12,016 nucleotides of DNA, taken from contig JAQVOZ010000021.1 in the NCBI GenBank assembly GCA_028702365.1, positions 1 through 12,016 on the forward strand. The letters are read 5' to 3'. The notes below the pieces were generated by a model. That model had not been told where the DNA came from. It saw only the letters and a program-made list of their open reading frames with translations, and did no database searches. Position numbers and translations under genes: made by a program. Source of the stretch: Candidatus Omnitrophota bacterium (lineage in GTDB: Bacteria > Omnitrophota > Gorgyraeia > Duberdicusellales > 4484-171). Shown here in pieces: positions 7,279 to 12,016 of this stretch; the first letter of the stretch is position 1; every line of letters starts with the position of its first letter.

Positions 7279-7308
7279 TTGTTATCCATTCTAAGTCTTT
7301 ATTTTAAT
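7279..7308 (+). promoter_or_regulatory. Candidate promoter of the beta-repeat protein gene
   Basis: TTGTTA (7279-7284) is followed after 18 nt by TTTAAT (7303-7308). The predicted transcription start, near 7315, practically coincides with the ATG at 7317, so the mRNA would be leaderless. An in-frame TAA at 7305 rules out an upstream start. Confidence 0.45.
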
Positions 7309-7316
7309 CTAAAATC

Positions 7317-8210
7317 ATGCCCAAGAAAAACATTAAGGCTTATTTTGAAGTAAAAAATAACGATTTTTTCTATTATCCTCCACGAGAGCCAACAGATAAA
7401 TTTTCCCATAGCTTGAAGTTAGAGGGTAAGTGGCTGCTTTCCGGCGGTAACCTCATATTCATTGCAGATGAGTCTTACAACACAGTTTTTGGCCAAAGCA
7501 TAAGTTTTTCAACTAAGCTGGAAAAAGCTTCAAAAAATTACATCCGATTCAGCGCGCTTAAAAGAACTACGCCAAAATTGCATTGCCGTACATTACTTCA
7601 GTTTGACGGCCACTGGAAGGCGGACAGCCGCAATAATCTGATTTTTGCAATTAAAAGAGGCAGCACATTCGATGAGCTTTCCTTCGGTAATAATTGGCAG
7701 GTTACCAAAGAAAACAATATTTTGTTGCTTTATAAAAGAAGGTTCCTCAAGAAAGAAATAATAAGTTCATTGGTGCTTGATGGCAGTTGGGGGCTTGGAA
7801 AAAATGCGCTTGAATTTGCGATAGAAGGTTCGGGCAAAGATAAAATTAAATTCGACCTTGCTTTGGCCGCAAATACAGTAATAATAAAGAAAGAGAAAAT
7901 AGCTTTAACGATAGGGCTAAGAAAAGATTCAGCAAAGTCCATTGCCTTGTATGGAAGGTGTAAATATTCTAAAGATAGATTTGAATTTACGGTAAGACCC
8001 GGCAAGGAAACATTAACCTGGATTTTTAAGCTGAATAAGCACTTATCCAGCGACAAAGAATTAATTTTTGAGCTGATAAATGAAAAAAATAAGCCTTTGG
8101 GTGCGCAAATTACTTTTTCAAAACGCCTCGCATCAGGCGGAAATTTGTTTATCCGGGCAAAGGCCGGACAAGATAAGCGCATAGAAGCAGGTTTGTATTT
8201 GCCGTTTTAA
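7317..8210 (+). CDS. Unrecognised protein with about four 58-residue beta-rich repeats
   Basis: I do not recognise a named family. The 297-residue product has no signal peptide and no transmembrane helix. It is built from repeating beta-hairpin-like units: a pattern L-x-[FLY]-x-G-x-W followed some 6-9 residues later by L-x-F-x-[IV] recurs around Gly37, Gly98, Gly156 and Gly213, spaced 61, 58 and 57 residues. Each unit has a second hairpin about 25-30 residues on, for example LSFGNNWQV (121-129) and FKLNKHLSS (237-245). The chain ends LYLPF, a terminal aromatic as in outer-membrane barrels, yet there is no export signal. It stands alone between cimA and the TPR gene, with its own likely promoter and no Shine-Dalgarno. 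A beta-solenoid, barrel or lipid/polymer-binding sheet protein are all possible. Codon use looks like its neighbours. Confidence 0.75.
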   Translation: MPKKNIKAYFEVKNNDFFYYPPREPTDKFSHSLKLEGKWLLSGGNLIFIADESYNTVFGQSISFSTKLEKASKNYIRFSALKRTTPKLHCRTLLQFDGHWKADSRNNLIFAIKRGSTFDELSFGNNWQVTKENNILLLYKRRFLKKEIISSLVLDGSWGLGKNALEFAIEGSGKDKIKFDLALAANTVIIKKEKIALTIGLRKDSAKSIALYGRCKYSKDRFEFTVRPGKETLTWIFKLNKHLSSDKELIFELINEKNKPLGAQITFSKRLASGGNLFIRAKAGQDKRIEAGLYLPF

Positions 8211-8224
8211 TCCCTTTACCAGAT

Positions 8225-8256
8225 GACCGCGGGCTGCCGAAGGCGTGCCCGCGGTC
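8225..8256. repeat. Perfect 10-bp GC-rich inverted repeat
   Basis: GACCGCGGGC (8225-8234) and GCCCGCGGTC (8247-8256) are exact reverse complements. The 12-nt loop itself holds GCC-GAA-GGC. No T run follows on either strand, so this is a palindromic repeat rather than a standard terminator. It sits 14 nt after the stop codon of the beta-repeat gene. Confidence 0.75.
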
Positions 8257-8264
8257 AAATAGTG

Positions 8265-8313
8265 GAGCGGGACGTCGCCCGCTTAAAGCGGGCGAAAAAA
8301 AATGGCCTACGGG
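8265..8313. repeat. 49-bp intergenic repeat, copy B
   Basis: Differs from copy A (4238-4286) at only 4 of 49 positions. The internal hairpin is kept: of the two differences in this part, one (T to A) falls in its loop and the other (T to C) just before the stem. It is in the same orientation as copy A and, like it, lies in a gap upstream of a + strand gene. Confidence 0.8.
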
Positions 8314-8316
8314 CAC

Positions 8317-8331
8317 GCCTGTCCAACAGGC
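8317..8331. repeat. Small perfect palindrome GCCTGT-CCA-ACAGGC
   Basis: A 6-bp perfect stem with a 3-nt loop directly after copy B of the 49-bp repeat. The motif resembles the CCTGTCCGCC palindrome at 4189, so both gaps share more than the 49-bp core. Confidence 0.5.
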
Positions 8332-8343
8332 TGAAAAATTTTG

Positions 8344-8371
8344 TTGTCTTTCGGTATTTATTCATTAAAAT
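8344..8371 (+). promoter_or_regulatory. Candidate promoter of the TPR protein gene
   Basis: TTGTCT (8344-8349), 16 nt, then TAAAAT (8366-8371). The transcription start is expected near 8378, within two bases of the ATG at 8380, again predicting a leaderless mRNA. The -35 region TTGTCTTTCGG is nearly identical to that of ilvB. Confidence 0.5.
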
Positions 8372-8379
8372 AAAGCAAT

Positions 8380-9273
8380 ATGAGAAAAAAGACCCTTATA
8401 CTATTACTGAGCTTGTTGGTTTTTGCGCCGGCTTATGCAGAAACAATAATTTTAAAGAACGGAAAAACAGTTGAAGGTAATATTGTCGAAAAAACCGATA
8501 AATATATAAAGATAGACGTTCTTGGCATCGCAGTAACTTATTACCTTGATAATATAGAAAGTATAGACGGAAAGAATATTACGCCTGCCGCCGCCGCAAA
8601 AGAGCCGGAAGTAAAAAAAGAAACCGGCAACGTGGAAGAAAAAATAAAATTTGAACCGCAGCCGGCGAAAAAGAACATTTCACTGGGCGAAGTCAAGGAA
8701 GCCCAAGAATGCTTTCAAAAAGGCATAGATTATTTTAAAGAAAAAAAATATGACGAAGCAATTGTTGAATTTGAAAAAGCATTGAAAATTGACCCCAATC
8801 TTGCAGAGGGCTATTATGGGTTGGGTTATGCTTATTGTTATAAAAATCAGTGCGAAGCGGCTATTCCATATTTTCAGAAGGCAATAGAACTTTCGCCGAA
8901 TTATGCAGATGCTTATAACGCGATGGGTTATGCCTACAGTATTTTAGGTAAATACGATGACAGTATAAATTATTATTTAAAAACATTAAAAATAAAAGAG
9001 GATAACTTGGAGGCTCTAAACGGCTTAGGCTACTCTTATGCTTCAACGGGAAAATATGAGAACGCGATAAGTTATTTCAAGAAAGCTATAAAAATTAACC
9101 CGGAATACGCCCCTGCCTACAGCGGATTGGGCATACTTTATTACTCTCTTGCCCAATTTCTGGATTCAAAGGAAAATTTTCTAAAAGCACGGGAACTGTT
9201 TAAAAAAAATAACGATGAACAAGGGGTAAAAGCTGTCGAGGAATACCTGAACAAGCTCCCTGAAGCCAACTAA
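8380..9273 (+). CDS. Exported TPR-repeat protein with N-terminal beta domain
   Basis: A 297-residue protein with a clear Sec signal peptide: MRKK, a hydrophobic core and an APAYA cleavage site after residue 20. Residues 21-64 (TIILKNGKTVEGNIVEKTD up to IESIDG) form a small beta-rich module of the type that often precedes TPR or other domains in exported bacterial proteins. A charged Pro/Ala/Lys-rich linker covers about 65-103. Five consecutive 34-residue TPR units follow at about 107-140, 141-174, 175-208, 209-242 and 243-276, with the usual small residue and Tyr/Ala positions and P at the end of each (the third and fifth are less regular). It probably acts in the periplasm or at the envelope as a protein-interaction scaffold; the partner is unknown. 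There is no Shine-Dalgarno and the promoter abuts the ATG. It is not obviously linked to the flanking amino-acid genes. Confidence 0.88.
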   Translation: MRKKTLILLLSLLVFAPAYAETIILKNGKTVEGNIVEKTDKYIKIDVLGIAVTYYLDNIESIDGKNITPAAAAKEPEVKKETGNVEEKIKFEPQPAKKNISLGEVKEAQECFQKGIDYFKEKKYDEAIVEFEKALKIDPNLAEGYYGLGYAYCYKNQCEAAIPYFQKAIELSPNYADAYNAMGYAYSILGKYDDSINYYLKTLKIKEDNLEALNGLGYSYASTGKYENAISYFKKAIKINPEYAPAYSGLGILYYSLAQFLDSKENFLKARELFKKNNDEQGVKAVEEYLNKLPEAN

Positions 9274-9314
9274 AAGCACCTGCCTTTTGCTTAAATTATG
9301 CTAAAAAGCACTTA

Positions 9315-9342
9315 TTGTCTTTTGGGGCTTAAGTGATATAAT
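9315..9342 (+). promoter_or_regulatory. Probable sigma-70 promoter of the ilvBNC genes
   Basis: TTGTCT (9315-9320), 16 nt, then a perfect TATAAT (9337-9342). Transcription would start near 9349, giving a leader of about 63 nt before ilvB. The dyad CACTTA (9309-9314) / TAAGTG (9330-9335) flanks the -35 and touches the -10 region and could be an operator. The leader is too short for a T-box riboswitch. A second TATAAT at 9372-9377 has no good -35. Confidence 0.6.
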
Positions 9343-9411
9343 TTATAGCCGTACTTTCAAAAGGCCGATTTTATAATGATATTAAGGATTATTAACCAAT
9401 CAAACTGACAG

Positions 9412-11076
9412 ATGAAAGGCGCAAATATATTAATTGAGAGTTTACTGAAAGAAAACGTTGAGGTTATTTTTGGCTATCCCGGCGGCTCGGTTTTGCCGAT
9501 TTTTGACGCTCTTTTCGATGCCCCTGTAAAATTCATACTTCCCAGGCACGAACAGGCAGCAGCACACATGGCTGATGGTTATGCGAGAGCAACAGGCAAG
9601 GTGGGCGTTTGTCTTGCAACCAGCGGTCCGGGCGCGACAAATTTAACTACCGGCATCGCTACTGCTTATATGGATTCTATACCAATGGTCGCCATAACCG
9701 GCCAGGTAAAAACTTCATTAATTGGAAACGATGCATTTCAGGAAGCTGACGTTACGGGGATAACCAGGTCAATAACTAAACATAATTATCTTGTCAAAGA
9801 CGTCCGCGATTTAGCGCGTACGATAAAAGAAGCGTTTCATATAGCGCGTACCGGCCGGCCCGGCCCTGTGCTCATTGATATACCGGTAGACGTACAACAG
9901 CAAGATACGGAATTTGTGTGGCCGGAAGAAGTAATCATCCGCGGATATAAACCTACTTATTTCGGACATCCCGGACAAATTAAAAGATGCGCAAAGCTGA
10001 TAAGTTCTGCCAAAAAACCTGTGATTTATGCAGGAGGCGGAGTTATAAGTTCGGGAGCACACCGCGAGGTTAGGGAACTGGCGGAAAAAATCCAGGCGCC
10101 CGTAACAATGACTTTAATGGGTTTGGGTAGTTTTCCTGAAACGCATGAACTCTCCTTAGGTATGCTTGGTATGCACGGAACAGCTTACGCAAACCATGCG
10201 ATAATGGAAGCGGATTTAATTATTGCCATAGGCGCCCGCTTCGACGATAGAGTAACCGGAAGAATCGATGCGTTCGCGCCAAATGCAAAAGTTATACACA
10301 TAGATATTGACCCTTCTTCGATAAGCAAAAATGTAAGAGTGGATATTCCTATCGTAGGCGATGTTAAACACGTTTTGGGCCAGCTTCTTGAAGAAATAAA
10401 AGACACTTGCGATACGCCTGCCTGGATTAAAACAATTGAAGGCTGGAAGAAAAAATATCCTTTAGTTTACAAAGATAAAAAACGAATAAGCCCTCAATAT
10501 ATAATGGAAGAAATATATGAAGTTACAAAGGGAGAAGCTATCATAACAACAGAAGTCGGCCAAAACCAGATGTGGGCAGCTCAGTGGTATAAGTACACGC
10601 ATCCGCGCAGTTTTATTTCAAGCGGAGGATTGGGCACGATGGGTTTTGGTTTTCCGGCAAGCATGGGCGCTAAAATGGGTTGTCCCGACAAACAGGTTTT
10701 CGATATAGCAGGGGATGGTTCAATTCAAATGAACATACAGGAATTGGCTACCTGCGTTTGCAATAAAATAAACGTAAAAGTTGCAATACTTAATAACGGC
10801 TACCTTGGTATGGTCAGGCAATGGCAGGAATTATTTTATAAAAAACGCTATTCCTACACTTGTATATCCGGCCCCGATTTCGTAAAGCTTGCCGAAAGTT
10901 ACGGCGCTGTCGGAATACGTGTTACGAAAAAAGAAGAAGTGCGTAAGGCTTTAGAAAAAGCAATATCGATAGATAACGTCGTATTCATAGATTTCCATAT
11001 AGAACAGGAAGAAAATGTTTTCCCGATGGTCCCTGCGGGAGAAGCCATAAACAGAATGATTGGTGGTATGGCTTAA
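9412..11076 (+). CDS. ilvB: Acetolactate synthase, large catalytic subunit
   Basis: ThDP-dependent condensation of pyruvate with pyruvate (valine, leucine) or with 2-oxobutyrate (isoleucine). The 554-residue protein is full length for the family. The ThDP pyrimidine-binding domain has FGYPGGSVLPIFDAL (20-34) and the catalytic Glu47 in PRHEQAAAHMADGYARATG. The central FAD-type domain follows, then the ThDP/Mg motif GDGSIQMN (434-441) ending in Asn461-Asn462. FQEADVTGITRSITKHN (109-125) is typical of biosynthetic AHAS rather than catabolic AlsS. The regulatory subunit ilvN lies 127 nt downstream, which supports the biosynthetic call. No clear Shine-Dalgarno precedes the ATG, although a TAAGGATT lies about 26 nt upstream. 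Together with citramalate synthase upstream this gives a threonine-independent isoleucine route. Confidence 0.97.
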   Translation: MKGANILIESLLKENVEVIFGYPGGSVLPIFDALFDAPVKFILPRHEQAAAHMADGYARATGKVGVCLATSGPGATNLTTGIATAYMDSIPMVAITGQVKTSLIGNDAFQEADVTGITRSITKHNYLVKDVRDLARTIKEAFHIARTGRPGPVLIDIPVDVQQQDTEFVWPEEVIIRGYKPTYFGHPGQIKRCAKLISSAKKPVIYAGGGVISSGAHREVRELAEKIQAPVTMTLMGLGSFPETHELSLGMLGMHGTAYANHAIMEADLIIAIGARFDDRVTGRIDAFAPNAKVIHIDIDPSSISKNVRVDIPIVGDVKHVLGQLLEEIKDTCDTPAWIKTIEGWKKKYPLVYKDKKRISPQYIMEEIYEVTKGEAIITTEVGQNQMWAAQWYKYTHPRSFISSGGLGTMGFGFPASMGAKMGCPDKQVFDIAGDGSIQMNIQELATCVCNKINVKVAILNNGYLGMVRQWQELFYKKRYSYTCISGPDFVKLAESYGAVGIRVTKKEEVRKALEKAISIDNVVFIDFHIEQEENVFPMVPAGEAINRMIGGMA

Positions 11077-11078
11077 GG

Positions 11079-11183
11079 CGCAGATGGCCACAGATCAGTC
11101 TGCCAAACCTTTGTACGACAGGCTGGGATGATCGCAGATAAAAAATCTGTGATTATCAGCTTACAAATCTGTGTTAATCTGTG
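11079..11183. repeat. Array of CAGAT / ATCTG heptamers in the ilvB-ilvN gap
   Basis: CGCAGAT (11079-11085) and CACAGAT (11089-11095) are exactly 10 bp apart. CGCAGAT (11133-11139) faces ATCTGTG (11145-11151) in a small hairpin. Two further ATCTGTG copies (11167-11173 and 11177-11183) are again exactly 10 bp apart. In addition CAGTCTG (11096-11102) can pair with CAGGCTG (11119-11125). The array fills most of the 127-nt gap. Confidence 0.65.
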
Positions 11184-11203
11184 CATGAGGAGCGAAGCGA
11201 CGA

Positions 11204-11674
11204 ATGAGGCATACAATATCTGTTACAGTCGAGAATAAACCCGGAGTTCTTGCGCGTGTTGCCGGGCTGTTTAGCGCAAGAGGCTATAATATTGCATCTC
11301 TTGCAGTAAGCGAAACGCTGGATCCGACAATATCATACATGACCATGGTTGTTGAGGCGCAAGACGAGAAAATATTGGAGCAGATTAAAAAACAGCTTAA
11401 CAAGTTAATAGATGTTATCACAGTCACCGATTTTACAAAGAAAGAGCATGTTGACAGGGAGCTTGTTCTTTTGAAAATAAAATATTCCGCAAAAGACAAA
11501 GCGAAGATAGAATCAATTTTAGATAAATATGCAGCCAAGATTGTTTCTCGTAAGGAGAATGTGGCAATAATTGAGGCAATGGGCGATCAGGACCAGATAA
11601 AGCAGCTTTTATCTGGCTTGCAGCAATTTGAGATACAGGAAATGGTCAGGACCGGGAAATTAGCTATAGCATAG
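11204..11674 (+). CDS. ilvN: Acetolactate synthase, small regulatory subunit
   Basis: Regulatory partner of IlvB; it raises activity of the large subunit and confers valine feedback inhibition. The 156-residue length is typical of the short form (about 160). The N-terminal ACT domain (about 4-75) begins HTISVTVENKPGVLARVAGLFSARGYNI, with the NKPGVL turn and the RGYNI that contribute to the effector site. The C-terminal domain (about 80-156) carries RELVLLKI and the closing IQEMVRTGKLAI seen in the family. GAGGAG (11187-11192), 11 nt before the ATG, is the ribosome site. An ATG at 11185 is out of frame. The gene is separated from ilvB by a repeat array but in the same direction, so cotranscription is expected. 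Confidence 0.96.
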   Translation: MRHTISVTVENKPGVLARVAGLFSARGYNIASLAVSETLDPTISYMTMVVEAQDEKILEQIKKQLNKLIDVITVTDFTKKEHVDRELVLLKIKYSAKDKAKIESILDKYAAKIVSRKENVAIIEAMGDQDQIKQLLSGLQQFEIQEMVRTGKLAIA

Positions 11675-11731
11675 AGGGCAGACGACAGAGAAAAATCTTA
11701 ACTCTGAATTATTATTGTTGTCCCTTGCGTT

Positions 11732-11743
11732 CGAAGCGCTTCG
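11732..11743. repeat. 12-bp perfect palindrome CGAAGCGCTTCG
   Basis: A self-complementary 12-mer in the ilvN-ilvC gap, 3 bp before the ilvC leader hairpin. It could be a DNA-binding dimer site or, as RNA, a small hairpin. Its 3' part TCGGG (11741-11745) can alternatively pair with CCCGA (11756-11760) in the loop region of the next hairpin. Confidence 0.45.
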
Positions 11744-11745
11744 GG

Positions 11746-11772
11746 TTAATTTTCGCCCGAGGCGAAAATTAA
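11746..11772. promoter_or_regulatory. 12-bp perfect stem-loop abutting the ilvC ribosome site
   Basis: TTAATTTTCGCC (11746-11757) and GGCGAAAATTAA (11761-11772) are exact reverse complements around a CGA loop. The last two bases of the stem overlap the Shine-Dalgarno AAGGAGG (11771-11777). Formation could affect ribosome access or protect the transcript between ilvN and ilvC. No T run follows on the + strand. Confidence 0.6.
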
Positions 11773-11783
11773 GGAGGTTTGAC

Positions 11784-12016
11784 ATGGCAAAGGTGTATTA
11801 CGACAAAGATGCGGATTTGAATATTTTAAAAGGAAAAACTATTGCAATCATCGGCTATGGTATACAAGGCCGCGGACAGGCATTGTGCCTTCGCGATTCA
11901 GGCTGTAATGTCGTAGTTTCAGAGATGCAGGGAACTCCCAATTATGAACAAGCAAAAAAAGACGGTTTTAATCCTGTCTCAGCCAGCGAAGCGGCTAAAG
12001 AGGCGGACATAATACA
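11784..12016 (+). CDS. ilvC: Ketol-acid reductoisomerase (3' end outside window)
   Basis: Converts acetolactate and acetohydroxybutyrate to dihydroxy acids using NAD(P)H and Mg2+. Only the first 77 complete codons are present; the frame is open to the end of the window. The N-terminal DLNILKGKTIAIIGYGIQGRG (from residue 11) contains the Rossmann GYGxQG (24-29), followed by ALCLRDSGCNVVV. The expected G-L-R-P-G-S-K-S-W stretch after beta-2 is replaced by SEMQGTPNY (46-54), same length: the Arg and Ser residues that hold the NADPH phosphate are absent and a Glu stands at 47. This suggests NADH preference. AAGGAGG (11771-11777), 6 nt before the ATG, is a strong ribosome site. Position after ilvBN is the classic order. 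Confidence 0.95.
   Translation, partial: MAKVYYDKDADLNILKGKTIAIIGYGIQGRGQALCLRDSGCNVVVSEMQGTPNYEQAKKDGFNPVSASEAAKEADII

Noticed and set aside
8223..8474. 83-codon open frame on the + strand covering the repeat region and the start of the TPR gene
   Set aside because: It is created by GC-rich palindromic repeats, has a basic low-complexity product, no ribosome site, and overlaps the well-supported signal peptide of the TPR protein in another frame.
9274..9292. Terminator after the TPR gene
   Set aside because: AAGCA/TGCTT gives only a 5-bp stem and is followed by AAATTATG, not a T run.
9349..9411. T-box or peptide attenuator before ilvB
   Set aside because: The predicted leader is about 63 nt, too short for a T-box, with no specifier loop, no T-box-like conserved stretch, no leader peptide rich in Ile/Val/Leu and no terminator hairpin.
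11718..11745. Separate ilvC promoter starting at TTGTCC
   Set aside because: No -10-like hexamer lies 15-19 nt downstream; the position is occupied by TTCGGG.

Overview
The window is a stretch of bacterial chromosome of roughly 40% GC (estimated by eye). It is dominated by amino-acid biosynthesis of the aspartate and branched-chain families. No rRNA, tRNA, CRISPR array, transposase or phage gene is visible. The long hydrophobic GT83/PMT-type glycosyltransferase, the signal peptide on the TPR protein and the palindrome-rich gaps between genes suggest a diderm bacterium. My best guess is a candidate phylum such as Omnitrophota, but this rests on general gene style, not on a marker gene, so confidence is low.

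Layout. (1) 1-2045, + strand: the 3' part of a Nudix hydrolase gene (its 5' end lies outside the window), followed after 2 nt by a GT83/PMT-like membrane glycosyltransferase. (2) 2017-2823, - strand: a TrmI-type tRNA (adenine-N1) methyltransferase, convergent with the glycosyltransferase and overlapping it by 29 bp. (3) 2972-7244, + strand: an ApgM-like alkaline-phosphatase-superfamily enzyme (annotatable as phosphoglycerate mutase, more probably the proposed alternative homoserine kinase), then aspartokinase (lysC) and (R)-citramalate synthase (cimA). (4) 7317-8210: an unrecognised 297-residue protein made of about four 58-residue beta-rich repeats. (5) 8380-9273: an exported TPR protein. (6) 9412 to the end: ilvB, ilvN and the first 77 codons of ilvC.

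How the genes fit together. LysC and the candidate homoserine kinase belong to the aspartate-to-threonine route. CimA makes 2-oxobutyrate precursors from pyruvate and acetyl-CoA without threonine. IlvBN and IlvC then carry 2-oxobutyrate towards isoleucine and pyruvate towards valine and leucine. The window therefore encodes the core of isoleucine and valine synthesis, interrupted by two envelope or unknown genes.

Four points deserve attention. The lysC gene contains a strong internal Shine-Dalgarno and in-frame ATG, which would give a separate regulatory beta subunit. Genes that begin transcription units mostly lack a Shine-Dalgarno and have a -10 box almost touching the start codon, suggesting leaderless mRNAs. 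IlvC lacks the usual NADPH-phosphate-binding residues and has a Glu at the end of beta-2. The gaps carry related palindromic repeats, including a 49-bp element present twice. No gap between genes exceeds 300 bases, and I see no convincing intrinsic terminator.
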